A stretch of 64,000 bases of DNA from Aurantiochytrium sp. KH105 (GCA_003116975.1 BGKB01000123.1:124001-188000); one strand, 5' to 3'. Counted from the stretch's first letter, positions 17,403-27,216 are shown. Numbers and translations: made by a program. Notes: a model not told the origin generated them from the sequence alone.

Positions 17403-19844
17403 TTATTCGTCATCAAGTGGGCTAATCTTGTCTCTTGCGATGCCAAAATTGTCTCTTTGGGCGTGGAGAGTGATGCTGTCGAACTCGTATGCGCGAGCAA
17501 CTCTTTCACGCTCATCACTTGGAGAACTCGGCACGCCGCTAAGACTACTGAGAAGATCATGCAAGCAGTCTTGCTCTCGATCTAATTGTGCTTCGCGGGT
17601 GGCCCATCGATTCCTCGCTTCGTTGCATGCCTTTTCGCGCTCGAGACAATGTTCACCATAAGCCTTCTTCTCCAATGCTGATATTTTGGAAGGCAGAAAT
17701 TCCCTCTTCGCATCTGCACGAGCTATAAGAGCACGAGCTTGCTCACGCAACGCATCCATTGCTGCGAGCTCGCTGACGCGGAAGTCATTAATCATCTGCT
17801 CTCTCTCGTGGCGTCTCTGATCTGGATCGTAGCGTTGCGCAATGCTTCGCAACTCTTCCTCCTTTGTAGCACGGTTCTTCCTTCTCGTTTCTTTCACGTC
17901 TCTGATTCGTCTGGCAAAGTTCGTTCGCAATTTCTCTTTCATTGCCGAGATGTCAGCATCGCTCGCCGTAGATACAAACGCCGAGGCGTCCCCAAGGTGC
18001 AGCCCTGTCAAACGAAACGAATTCTGGGCCGCAGGAAAAGCTGAGCGGGACGACGATAGGCTAGAGGCGGAGCTTGGACTGACCGCGGCAGAGTATCTTG
18101 AGACTTCTGCATCTGAGGTCGCGACCGCCATCCCCCTCTCCTGACCTGACGTCGAGTGAGTTGGACAGGAATCTGCAGGAGACTCGTTAGTAATCAATGC
18201 CCGGTCCGTGACAGTTGTCCTTGTACTTTGATTCGAAGCCATGTTATCTCTTTGAGAAGCACGGGGTGGCGGGGGATGTGCGACCGATGGGCTCAGCTCA
18301 GGTGAAGAAATAGGAGCTTCAACCTGCGATTGCTCAACCTGAGGAGGAGAGGGTGCCGCAGAGAATATGCTAAAAGCGTTTGCCTCTTTCCCGCTGGAGG
18401 AATGTGCATTTCGGGCAGATGAGCTGGACGGCGCCCCCTCGAGGTCTCCAATCGAATGAACGGCAGATGCTTGCAAAGGACTCTGGATGAACTTGAGAAG
18501 GCTTGTGCCACGCAGAGGCAACGTTAGCTCTTCGTGAATCATGTCACCAATCTGCATGACAGGAGTCTCCAGGTGAACCTTTCGCGTGAAGGGCATCATC
18601 CCTGTCAAGCGAAGTGCGTTTAAAATCCGCTGCGGCTGAGCAACCTTTATCAATGATTTGGCGCACGCCGTTATCTGCTGAATCTGGGTCAAAGATTCTT
18701 CTTTCCCTCTCGACTTTCCTCCTCTCGCCTTCTGTTTCTCTGCAGCAGATTTCAGTGGTTCAAATAGATCCTTACCAGGCGCTTGACACTGTGACGTGGT
18801 ATGTGGCAACAAATAGTGCAAATACACACCACGTCCAGCAAGTTCCTGGAGGGCAGGAATGTGTTGTCGACTCAAATGACCGTCCATGAATAGGACAACT
18901 CGCTTGGCCGGGTCTGAATCCGACATGCCTGGAAAAATAGGCTCCAGGACCTTGAGAATGTTAGCTTGGAAGTTTTCTTTGGTCATACTTCCATTTGGCG
19001 ACCACGCAACCTCGCATCCAGGATAATGACGCAAGCCAAATACACCAAGCTGCCTAGAGGTGCAGTACGTTTTGATAACCTCCGACAAGTTCTCAATGAC
19101 TTTCTGTTTTGAACCATTGCTGCTCAAAATCCAGAGAGGTGGTGCGCATTGTCCAGCAAGATTCATCCCCGCCAGCAGCGTAACGTGAGTAGCGTCATCT
19201 TTCGCTTGAGCAGTTCGTACTCGATCACCCTTTTGTTGTAGATATTCCGGCGCGGGACCTCGCATCCTTGTTTTCTTGGATTGAGATGACTCACGACTTA
19301 CAACATGAGTTTCGTCGAGGACGAGGACTCGGTGTGGGAAAAGCCATTCCAGTTCGCCCTCTTGATTATCTCCACATTGCTTGGCAACACCGAGGTCTAG
19401 TAGCCTCGCCTTGGTCACTGTGTACCACCAACTGATATACGCCGAATGGTAATTCTTCAGACACTCTTTCGGAAGAGTTGAAATGGATACATTCCGAAGT
19501 TCGTATTTGGGTGCCATACGCTTGAGCCATGATTTGTACCAGGACATCGATGCAATCTCGGCGGTGCCGTCTTGCCATCCTGTCATCATCTCTGCTGCAA
19601 GTCGCCGAACCTCCTCATGTACGCAAACCTTCCCTCTCTTTGCCATACGAACAACGTGCCTGGCAAGTTCCTCCTCCTGGCTTTTTGACAACAGTGTAGG
19701 TGGGCCCATTTTTTCACGTACTGGGCCTCGGAGCCTTCGCACGAGCGACGTTTTCGATAACGGGACTCCGAGCACCAAATGAAGTGCTTCACAGTTCCTC
19801 TCAGCGTCTGAAATGGTGCCAGCATATCGTGTAGCTCGTGCGAT
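17403..19844 (-). CDS. pogo-like DDE_1 transposase (5' end in another frame or exon)
   Basis: The frame is open from 19844 to 17403 (813 residues) but has no ATG near its beginning; the stop TGA at 19847-19845 precedes it. The order of parts fits pogo/Tigger/jerky transposases. There is a psq-type helix-turn-helix (VLGVPLSKTSLVRRLRG), a CENP-B-like second HTH (LLSKSQEEELARHVVRMAKRG), and then the DDE nuclease. D177 lies in VLDETHV and D321 in LFMDGHLSRQH. The third block reads HTTSQCQAPGKDLFEPLK; where the family usually has the third Asp (QPLD) this protein has Gly357, with an Asp two residues later (D359). A Ser-rich linker and a long charged coiled-coil tail (about 640-790) follow. Activity is therefore uncertain. 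Confidence 0.75.
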   Translation of the reverse strand: MARATRYAGTISDAERNCEALHLVLGVPLSKTSLVRRLRGPVREKMGPPTLLSKSQEEELARHVVRMAKRGKVCVHEEVRRLAAEMMTGWQDGTAEIASMSWYKSWLKRMAPKYELRNVSISTLPKECLKNYHSAYISWWYTVTKARLLDLGVAKQCGDNQEGELEWLFPHRVLVLDETHVVSRESSQSKKTRMRGPAPEYLQQKGDRVRTAQAKDDATHVTLLAGMNLAGQCAPPLWILSSNGSKQKVIENLSEVIKTYCTSRQLGVFGLRHYPGCEVAWSPNGSMTKENFQANILKVLEPIFPGMSDSDPAKRVVLFMDGHLSRQHIPALQELAGRGVYLHYLLPHTTSQCQAPGKDLFEPLKSAAEKQKARGGKSRGKEESLTQIQQITACAKSLIKVAQPQRILNALRLTGMMPFTRKVHLETPVMQIGDMIHEELTLPLRGTSLLKFIQSPLQASAVHSIGDLEGAPSSSSARNAHSSSGKEANAFSIFSAAPSPPQVEQSQVEAPISSPELSPSVAHPPPPRASQRDNMASNQSTRTTVTDRALITNESPADSCPTHSTSGQERGMAVATSDAEVSRYSAAVSPSSASSLSSSRSAFPAAQNSFRLTGLHLGDASAFVSTASDADISAMKEKLRTNFARRIRDVKETRRKNRATKEEELRSIAQRYDPDQRRHEREQMINDFRVSELAAMDALREQARALIARADAKREFLPSKISALEKKAYGEHCLEREKACNEARNRWATREAQLDREQDCLHDLLSSLSGVPSSPSDERERVARAYEFDSITLHAQRDNFGIARDKISPLDDE

Positions 19845-20335
19845 TCAACGAGCTTGGCAACCTCTTCTTGAAGCTTTTCGCGAGTATCAAGATAGCTCGA
19901 TTGACGATCGAAGCTTTTAAGTTGCGTTGTGTGATCGCCAACATCGTGCATGGTTTTTCGACGCTTATGGTCAATTGTGGCGCGATGGGCCTTGCGTTTG
20001 CGCCGCCACATTGCAATAATATCTTTGAGTTCTTGCAAGCGCTGAGCGACTTTGTGAAGCATAAGGGCGAGCTCATTGATCCCTTCAGGCACCGTCTTCC
20101 CCTTGTAGACTCTGCCATGCGTGCGCTGCCACGCAACAAGCGCGGGCAGAACTTTCGTTGCCCGGAGGCGTCTGGTTTCGCCTTCGCTCGTCTGGTAAGT
20201 CACGAAAGCCAAGTTTCGCTCATGTTCAACAATCACACCATCTTCCTCCCCCACTCGCAGCTGCTTCCCCTCCAGGCCGGCAAAGTACGCGCCCTCAAGC
20301 TCCTCCAACGCGCGCTTCACGTCGTCGTGGTTCAT
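19586..20335 (-). CDS. Upstream ORF of the transposon, probably the N-terminal part of the transposase product
   Basis: From the ATG at 20335 the frame runs to 19586 and overlaps the transposase frame by about 260 bp. Its first ~170 residues look like genuine protein: MNHDDVKRALEELEGAYFAG, then a small beta-rich segment (LAFVTYQTSEGETRRLRATKVL) and a helical, basic region. After about residue 170 it becomes Arg/Cys-rich antisense-like sequence, while the transposase frame starts to show its HTH. I infer that one protein switches frame near 19780-19845, by a short intron, a ribosomal frameshift or a mutation. No clear splice pair was identified. Confidence 0.5.
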   Translation of the reverse strand: MNHDDVKRALEELEGAYFAGLEGKQLRVGEEDGVIVEHERNLAFVTYQTSEGETRRLRATKVLPALVAWQRTHGRVYKGKTVPEGINELALMLHKVAQRLQELKDIIAMWRRKRKAHRATIDHKRRKTMHDVGDHTTQLKSFDRQSSYLDTREKLQEEVAKLVESHELHDMLAPFQTLRGTVKHFIWCSESRYRKRRSCEGSEAQYVKKWAHLHCCQKARRRNLPGTLFVWQREGRFAYMRRFGDLQQR

Positions 20336-20406
20336 GGGCTTGGCCAAGTGGGCTCAGCCAAATCACGCTTTGGGCTTGTGCGCCTCGCGCCTCGTCGAAG
20401 GTATAG

Positions 20407-21318
20407 CAAATCGCGTCATTCCCTCCTAATTCCTCGATCGGGACCTCTAGTGTTATCCTTGCTGGATACGCTAGTCTTACTGGCAGTCTTTATGTTGTGG
20501 CCACAGTGGCTATTTTCACTATCTCTGGATTGAGGAATGACGAAGAAATGAAAGGGAAGCGTGCCTGCAATTTAGTTCAAGGCTTCGTCTTGCTCGCCAT
20601 CATTGGAATCCCGGCCATGTTTCTTTCGTCAGCCCCCCCAGGATTGGCATTGTGGTACAAGGATTTTCGAACATCGAGCCTCACCTTCTGCCCTGCCGAA
20701 GGCATCTGTGCTGATACAAATCCCTATTGGAACTCGCACGAGGGTAATTTAACAGAGTTCCCCAAGTACTTCTTCTTTGGATATCCCGTTTATGCTGTCT
20801 ATATTGGCAATGCAAGCGTACCAGCATTGTACAATGCATCGACGTCACTGCTCGAGACGTACAAGACTGCAAACAAGCTATACTATCTCAAAGACGTTGG
20901 CGAGGAATTTTCAGGGGCAAACCCATGTCAGAACCTCAGTCCTTTATGGGAAGCATCATGCCCGCTCGTGAGCTATGTTGACATTTACTCGAGGTCTATC
21001 GTGCACCACCCTGTAATCCAATTCAGGCTGCTTATCACGATGATTGCGATGGTGACGTTGGAAGTTATCTTCTTGTTCTGCCATCTTGATGGTCATTTGT
21101 TCTCCGAGATTTCTGAGGACAACGACACGAGAGATGAAGAAGACTCAGTTGGTCCAACGCTATCTATTACGTCGTCCTCTAGTAGCGCTAGCGACCTAGG
21201 GTTGTTGCAGTGTCTGCGCCGCCGTCTGCGGGCAGCTTTTATTCGTTTGTCAGATGCTTTGTTCCCAAAGTTGCAATCCGCGACACGCGCCATCACTCGC
21301 ATGGAAAATGGAAGGTAG
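20407..21318 (+). CDS. Multi-pass membrane protein, 5' end missing
   Basis: The frame is open from the stop at 20404-20406 to a TAG at 21316-21318 but has no ATG before the first membrane helix, so the beginning must lie on another exon or has been lost. Visible are TM1 (VILAGYASLTGSLYVVATVAIF), TM2 (LVQGFVLLAIIGIPAMFLS), an extracellular or luminal loop of about 140 residues with several N-glycosylation sequons (NLT, NAS, NLS) and paired cysteines, TM3 (FRLLITMIAMVTLEVIFLF), and a Ser-rich acidic then basic cytosolic tail. No family is recognised. A possible acceptor CTCTAG ends at 20450. The pogo-like element reads divergently from immediately upstream, so it may have displaced the 5' end. 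Confidence 0.5.
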   Translation, partial: QIASFPPNSSIGTSSVILAGYASLTGSLYVVATVAIFTISGLRNDEEMKGKRACNLVQGFVLLAIIGIPAMFLSSAPPGLALWYKDFRTSSLTFCPAEGICADTNPYWNSHEGNLTEFPKYFFFGYPVYAVYIGNASVPALYNASTSLLETYKTANKLYYLKDVGEEFSGANPCQNLSPLWEASCPLVSYVDIYSRSIVHHPVIQFRLLITMIAMVTLEVIFLFCHLDGHLFSEISEDNDTRDEEDSVGPTLSITSSSSSASDLGLLQCLRRRLRAAFIRLSDALFPKLQSATRAITRMENGR

Positions 21319-21607
21319 CGATGGGATGCGAAGTGTTCGTTTCGAACCAGAGCGCAAGAGTGAGTAGAAATTGACGTCTTTAGAATCTTTCCATTCTCGG
21401 TGGCCTCAAATGTTTGGGTTTGGCTGCTGTGTGAGCCAACAAGACCCCAATGCCGTGCGTCTGTCTCAATTTCTACAGTCAAAGATTTTCAGCAAGATAC
21501 AAAAGGATATGTTTGAGTGCCAGGTAGGAAGAAAAGCTCGGAACGAATTAATGTTCTTGCACTTGAGACCAACAAGAAGCTCTCACGCACAATGCAGGTC
21601 TTGAGAC

Positions 21608-21660
21608 TTGCCAAGTTTTTGTCAGACTTTGCCAAGTTTTTGTCAGACTTTGCCAAGTTC
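21608..21660. repeat. 21-bp tandem repeat
   Basis: The unit TGCCAAGTTTTTGTCAGACTT occurs about 2.4 times in direct tandem. It lies in the spacer 21319-24467, which holds no convincing gene. Confidence 0.9.
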
Positions 21661-22108
21661 ACGGGAAGCTCTTGTTCTGCGCACACTTTGCCTCATTGGC
21701 GTCCGTCAAAACGGTCGTGACGCCAACGTCGCAGCGCGGGCTCTTGGCCTTGGCAAACTTGCACACGCAATCTTCGAGTTGATTGAGACATGTCTTTGAC
21801 GCGCTCTCTGGCTGACGAATCGAGCTTTGAATTATTTGGCGCCGCCTATTTCGCCACTTGAGCATGGGTTCTTCTTCTGCACGTCGCGCATCGTGTTTAA
21901 GCCAGATGGAGTGGAGGTCACCTTGCCACTGCAGTAGCCATTTCCTGAGTTCGGCAGAGAGTACTTGCAATCGGTGTACTCCGTACGATGCACCCTGATT
22001 CGGCACCAACCGATCTGCTTGAGATGCATGCAATGCGCGTCATTTCTCTGCAATGTCTGCGCGCTCAAAGTGGCGGACTTGCCCAGCAGAGTTTGCGCTT
22101 ACTCTTAC

Positions 22109-22362
22109 TGTTGGCCTTGAGTGAGATGGAGGAGCCGTGCTCGCGCGAACTGGACGATTGGGCAAGGCCTAACAAAGTGAGTTGGGATTGCCGGCACGGT
22201 AGTCGTACTACGGAGGAGGAGACGGAGAAGTTGAAGGACGGTCCTGCAGCAGCGGGCCAGATGCTGGGCTGCCGGAAATGGTGCGCTCCGCACGCGGTGA
22301 AAGCAAGCTGCAGCAGCTGCTGCTGGTGACCGCAAGACAAGGTAAGGCCGAGCTGACGTATG
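22109..22362 (+). repeat. Dispersed ~255-bp repeat, copy B
   Basis: Direct-orientation partner of 15727-15989. The forward frame through copy B is open for about 70 residues (SEMEEPCSRELDDWARPNK onward, Cys-rich near its end), whereas copy A is interrupted. It may be a relic of a coding exon of a mobile element or a non-coding element; neither can be shown. Confidence 0.9.
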
Positions 22363-22400
22363 TCCTTTCATGTGAAGAGCACAGGCCAGTCATCTTAAAG

Positions 22401-22708
22401 CAGCAGCAGCAGCAGCAGCAGCAGCACGCGGTTAAATGGGACGCATCATGCATTCGTGGAAAACATCATCCACAGCCGCACTGCTGCAACATGCCCAATC
22501 TTCCGCTGCTGAGGCGGACCTGGATGGTCCTCGGCCACACAGACACATTAGTGGGCGGCGTCAAACAAGAGCCTCAGCAGGTCTACGACGAAAGAATGAC
22601 GAGCGTCAGCAACAATGCAACAGCTAGGGCTAAGCTGCCAGCGACCCAAATTCTTCCCAACTATTCTGCCATCCATCCATCCAACCATCCATCCATCCAT
22701 CCATCAAT
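22401..22708. repeat. CAG and CATC microsatellites
   Basis: A pure CAG run occupies 22401-22425, and a CATC tetranucleotide run with few interruptions occupies 22669-22708. The surrounding 22363-24467 is non-coding by all signs I can read: no long unbiased frame and increasing GC toward 24.4 kb. Confidence 0.9.
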
Positions 22709-23410
22709 CGACCCACCATGGCCATCGCGCCACACGCCCTCCATCCCGTCCATCCGGACGTCCCATCCATCCGTTCATCCACCATCAAGTAGTCATCCGC
22801 CAACCAACTGACCACTCACATCTAACCTTGACAAAACACCGTTCGACTCGCGTTCGGCTCGAGCCTGTACAAGTTCATCGCGCGCCGCGGACTTCCCGGT
22901 GACGTACGCCGCCGCGCCGCCACATGCACGGCCCTGTCACTTTGCCTTACATGTTAATGCCTCTCGCTTTTTCCAAGCCTGACTGTGACGGAGTGAGTCC
23001 TCCCTTTTCGGCTAACTATAATGCATTTGCAAAGTTTGTTCCGCCGCCGCATCATGCGTATTTGGCGGCTGGCTGAACGTCTCTCTCGTTGCGGGTGGTT
23101 CTCCGAAGAGTCCGGCAACTGCCACATGCCGCCTAGGTCTAGTACCACACATACTACAGGAGTTCTTGGTTTCAGTCTCGCCGTCGATGCCGTCACGGAA
23201 AGCGCTGCACTGCTGCTGCCGCAGCTTCTGGCAGCGAGGCAGACGTGGAAGCGAAGTCTGCGCTCACTGTCTGCCGTTCGCTCTAGTTTCCCACAACCAG
23301 CACCCGTGATGCAGGAGAGAGAAGCACTGCCGGGTGCTCGACTCGCGACCTGCGGCGCCCTGTAAAGGCGGCTCAGCTCGCGCCGTTCGACGCGCGGCGG
23401 CCCCACGCAT

Positions 23411-23433
23411 GTGCCCCTTTGGCAAAGGGGCAC
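23411..23433. repeat. 23-bp palindrome (11-bp arms, 1-bp centre)
   Basis: Perfect inverted repeat with arms GTGCCCCTTTG and CAAAGGGGCAC around a single G. It is isolated in GC-rich non-coding DNA about 1 kb upstream of the ankyrin gene. It could be a binding site for a dimeric factor or a hairpin; nothing decides between these. Confidence 0.85.
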
Positions 23434-23532
23434 GCACATTCGTGCCGCCTGCGCCTGGGCCGATCGACCGACTCAGGCAGAACCTCTTCGCGTCGAGGTC
23501 GAGTCCGTCGCGCCGGTGCAAGCGAGCGAGCG

Positions 23533-24034
23533 AGCGGGCGGGCGGGCGGGCGGGCGGCGCAGGCGACAGCGCGCGGGCGCGGAGGACGGGCGCAGCGTGC
23601 CTTCAGCGGACGCCCGCTCTTGCTCTGTCCAGCGGAGCTCGCGGGGTCCGCGGGGTTCGCGTCGCATCTCCCTGCAGCGAATCTGGTTTTCATCGCGGCG
23701 AGGCCCTGAACATCACATAACCTTCATCGCAGCGCATCTCACCCCGTCTCGGCTGGCTGAGAACCCGGCTCGGCGGCGTCGGGCGCGCGGAAGCCTGCGC
23801 TAAGCGAAGCCTCGCGCCTCGAGGCGCGGTGCGCGCACAGGCAGGCGCGCAGGACTCCATCCCTGTGCATTGCATCCATCCCTCATCTCCGCGGCTCGTC
23901 ATCGCTTCCCGAGCCCAGCCAGGCTCGAGGCCGCGGCCGCGGCGCGAGCGGCGCAGGCAGCCAGGCAGCCAGGCGCGCAGGCCGCCCGCGGGCGCCGCGT
24001 CCGGCCCGGGCCCCGCGTCCGGCCCGGGCCCCGC
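23533..24034. repeat. GGGC run and 18-bp GC tandem repeat
   Basis: At about 23533-23560 a GCGGGCGGGCGGG-type run offers at least four G3 tracts with one-base loops, a classic G-quadruplex pattern. At 23999-24034 an 18-bp unit (CGTCCGGCCCGGGCCCCG) is present twice in tandem. Both precede the ankyrin gene and may only reflect a CpG-rich promoter region. Confidence 0.7.
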
Positions 24035-24467
24035 GCCGAGTCCCGCGCAGCAGGCGGGCGCGAGGCGCGTCGAGGCGAGGCGAGGCGAGTCGAGGCCTCG
24101 GGACGAAGAAAGAGAGGCGGACGCCGGGGCCCCAGTTTACGAGATCGGGGGCCCGCGCAACGCAATTCGGCGCGGCGGCGAAGAGCGCGCACCACCACAC
24201 TGCTACACCGCGACACGCGACGCGCGACACGCGCCAGCTGCCGCGCCTGCGCGCCGCGCCTCGCGAGCGACCGCCGCGACACATCGCGCACGCGCGCGGC
24301 ACGGGCCCGCGGCTCGGCGCGGAGCACGCGGAGCCGCAGCGCGAGCGGGCGCCCGGAGAAACGCGCGAGGCGGTAGGACGAACGAACGAACGCTAGAAAA
24401 AGGCAGAAGCAGCACGCCGAAGTCAGTAGGGAGTGCACGTGCTACATAGGCATAACGCATCGCCAGG

Positions 24468-26681
24468 ATGCCGCAGGAGCTGGAGCCGTTGATGACGGCG
24501 GACCCCGTGCAGGGCCCGGACCCGGCAGGCGCGGCGGAGACGGCGGCGACGGAGACGGCGGCGACGAGGAGGCGCACGAGGAGCAAGATGCAGCACAAGG
24601 CGTTCGGCGAGCCGCAGGAGCTGGACGCGGAGATGGAGCGCGGCGAGGAGGCCGCGGCGGGCGCTGCTGCGAGACGCGGCAGCCCGAGGAGGACCAAGGC
24701 CGCCGCAGCTGGCGGCAAGAGCGGGGGGAAGAAGACGCAAAAGAGGGAGAAGCGCATGAAGAAGGTCTCGTCCTCGGTGGTGGACTGCGAAGATGAATTC
24801 ATCCCGGGAGACGCCCCGGCGAGGAGGAGCGACGCCAAGCAGAGCACCGCCAGGAGCGGCATCGAAGCGTGCCCGCAAGAAGAAGACGAAGAGTGCAGAG
24901 TCGTGGACGAAGAGGACAGTCCAGGACTCCGATCGCTCAACAACTGCAGCTATGATGACTCAGATGATGAAACCTTGATCAACGACGAAGCAACGGACGA
25001 CGGCGAGATCGAGATCGATGACAGCAATGACGACGCCGAACGGAACGACGACAGCATCCAAGCCATCGAAACATCCTCCATGCCCGATCTCGGCTACCTT
25101 GACATCGAAGTTTCCCGGAGCACTCGAAAGCGCGCGCGGGGCAGCAAGAAGAGCAAATGGACCTCCAGCAAATCAGACAATGATCCGCACGAGGTGCATG
25201 AGAGCGAGCCAACCAGCATGCATAGCACAGACGTACCTGACATACACGTTGCCTCAGAAGAAGAGGATCGCGATGATGCCGAGCTCGTCCACGACATTTC
25301 TATTTCAAATTTGGGATGTCCGAGCTGCTGGACGGGAATTTGGCAGTCTTTGCGACGTTATCGACGTAGGCGTGTCAAATACTCTCGCAGCAGATGTCGC
25401 GCCTCGCGCAAATCGCAAACGATGGCCGAGTCTCATTCCTCGGCGCTTCTGTCAGAGTCCGAAGACCCCGAGCGCTCTCCCGCCGTGGCCGTGCAAGAGG
25501 AGACCGATCAGGCCGGGGAACGTGCGCAGGCGCTGCGTGCGTTATTATCGCCAACATGGGGAGAGTTCATGGAAACCCTCGAGGCAAGAGATCTTGACGG
25601 CGTGCGCCGCATTGTGGGCCAACCGCAAGTGCAACGCGCCCTTCCCGTCTGGAAAAATTCCAGAGGCGAGAGCATTCTGCACGTGCTCTGCCGTACACAT
25701 GGGGCCGCGGTCCTAGACCTCATTCTCTTGGGTATCGATGCTCCCACGCGCTGCTCACTGGTGTCTGGCGTCACGGAGCGCGGACGTGGCATGCTTCCTC
25801 TGCACGTTGCAAGCGCCGAGGGCGACGTGGACTCTGTACGTGTGCTTCTCCGCCATGGGGCTGCTGCCCGTTGTCCGCGCGACAATTATGGTCTCACGGC
25901 TCTGCATCGCGCTGCCGGCAACGGCCACGGTGAAATTTGCCGCGTCTTGCTCGAGGCGGGGGCCGATTCTCTGGTTCGGGACCACGGCGGCTTCACCGCT
26001 TGGCATCGGGCATGTTTTCATGGTCACGTCGATGTCCTCAAGGCCCTCATGTTCAACGAGGAGGACGAGCATCACTCGTATGCTCGCTTCATCGAGGAGG
26101 ATACCAAGCTCACGAGTCGTGGGCGTTCTGCGCTTCATCATGTCGTTTCCAATGCCTCTTCTGGACCTAATTGCGAGGAGATGGTGCGCTTGCTGGTGCA
26201 TGGCGTTGGCGTTAACCCCAATCTGCGCTGCAGCGAGGGACGCACGCCGTTGCACGACGCCGCGCTTAGTGGCAACGTCTACGCGGTGGATGCTCTGCTT
26301 CGCTTCGGAGCGAATATTAACATGCAAGTGACTGGCTCGGGCAGTACGCCGCTACACCTTGCCGTCGAGAACTTCCAGATTGGCGTTTGTGCGACCTTGC
26401 TGCAGCATCCGGATATCAATTTGTGTGTTCGGGACGCATCTGGGCTTACCCCAGAGCTTCTCGCCGTCGACGAGTCTCGCTACGAGATTCTGGATGTTTT
26501 TGGCAGTCCCGAAATCGGTCGCGCAAGGGCCAAAAACAAGGCTCTCAAGAGAGCCCAAGGTCAGTCATCTCCGCGGGCCCATTCCGCTTACGTCAGTCCT
26601 GGTGCAGGTGCGACCGCTGCTAACAGCACTGGCGCTAAACGTGCCACGAAATCTTCGTCTCGATCTGTGGCCATTTGGTGA
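24468..26681 (+). CDS. Ankyrin-repeat protein, probably nuclear
   Basis: The 737-residue protein has a long N-terminal half of alternating basic (KKTQKREKRMKK, TRKRARGSKKSK) and acidic stretches, consistent with nuclear localisation and disorder. From about residue 395 to 675 at least six ankyrin repeats are readable, for example LPLHVASAEGDVDSVRVLL, TALHRAAGNGHGEICRVLL, RTPLHDAALSGNVYAVDALL and STPLHLAVENFQIGVCATLL. Ankyrin stacks bind other proteins; no enzymatic domain is seen, so partner and pathway are unknown. The C-terminus is Ser/Ala-rich and basic. The start is the first ATG of the frame, after a stop-rich GC leader. Confidence 0.85.
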   Translation: MPQELEPLMTADPVQGPDPAGAAETAATETAATRRRTRSKMQHKAFGEPQELDAEMERGEEAAAGAAARRGSPRRTKAAAAGGKSGGKKTQKREKRMKKVSSSVVDCEDEFIPGDAPARRSDAKQSTARSGIEACPQEEDEECRVVDEEDSPGLRSLNNCSYDDSDDETLINDEATDDGEIEIDDSNDDAERNDDSIQAIETSSMPDLGYLDIEVSRSTRKRARGSKKSKWTSSKSDNDPHEVHESEPTSMHSTDVPDIHVASEEEDRDDAELVHDISISNLGCPSCWTGIWQSLRRYRRRRVKYSRSRCRASRKSQTMAESHSSALLSESEDPERSPAVAVQEETDQAGERAQALRALLSPTWGEFMETLEARDLDGVRRIVGQPQVQRALPVWKNSRGESILHVLCRTHGAAVLDLILLGIDAPTRCSLVSGVTERGRGMLPLHVASAEGDVDSVRVLLRHGAAARCPRDNYGLTALHRAAGNGHGEICRVLLEAGADSLVRDHGGFTAWHRACFHGHVDVLKALMFNEEDEHHSYARFIEEDTKLTSRGRSALHHVVSNASSGPNCEEMVRLLVHGVGVNPNLRCSEGRTPLHDAALSGNVYAVDALLRFGANINMQVTGSGSTPLHLAVENFQIGVCATLLQHPDINLCVRDASGLTPELLAVDESRYEILDVFGSPEIGRARAKNKALKRAQGQSSPRAHSAYVSPGAGATAANSTGAKRATKSSSRSVAIW

Positions 26682-27216
26682 GGCGATACTGTGTCAACTA
26701 ACTATGAATTCTGTAAACAATATGTTTTTCTTGTTAATCAAAACATCATTGGCAAATTTGGCTGGACTTGCCAGATGCCATCTGAAGATTCGCCGAGATG
26801 AGACAAACATTGGCTTTTCGCTCGCACCTTTTTTCACTCAAACTTGTTTTGTCATTCTGGCGATACCCTCATCATCTGTAGGAGAATGCCGTCGTCATTA
26901 ATCAAAGCACATCACTCTCTCTCGAAAGGCAAAGTAGCAAGGGCAGACGGTCGGTCAAACTTCAGACGTAAATCAAAAAGTACTCATTGAGCGTGCGAGG
27001 GTTCAACGTGAACGTGCCACCGTCTCAGGACCGCTCTCCGTGAGAATAGCCTCCTTTTGTCCACATGTGTCGCGCTTCACGGACGCAACTTGTCCCAAAC
27101 AAAAAAGCTGATCATCAGAACCAACAATCGGTTTGCATGATCGTGGCCTTATTTGTGAACGATGCGGAATTTATGGGACATGAGGTAAGCAACTCCTGGG
27201 TCTGCACGCGATCGAA
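26682..27216. other. Spacer between the ankyrin and LRR genes
   Basis: AT-richer 3' flank of the ankyrin gene followed by the 5' flank of the LRR gene. No repeat, RNA or additional ORF of note. Confidence 0.5.

Larger units (their letters stand above)
17403..20335 (-). mobile_element. pogo/Tigger-like (DDE_1 superfamily) DNA transposon, boundaries not resolved
   Basis: The interval holds a DDE transposase ORF and, upstream in another frame, a second ORF that seems part of the same coding unit. Terminal inverted repeats and target duplications were looked for by eye near both ends and not found, so the interval is only the coding core. The ~255-bp direct repeats at 15727-15989 and 22109-22362 lie outside it and may or may not belong to the element. 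Confidence 0.65.

Noticed and set aside
21659..22033. Minus-strand ORF of 124 residues
   Set aside because: Composition is reasonable, but there is no family, no start context and no continuation; it may be a decayed part of the mobile block. Too weak to annotate.
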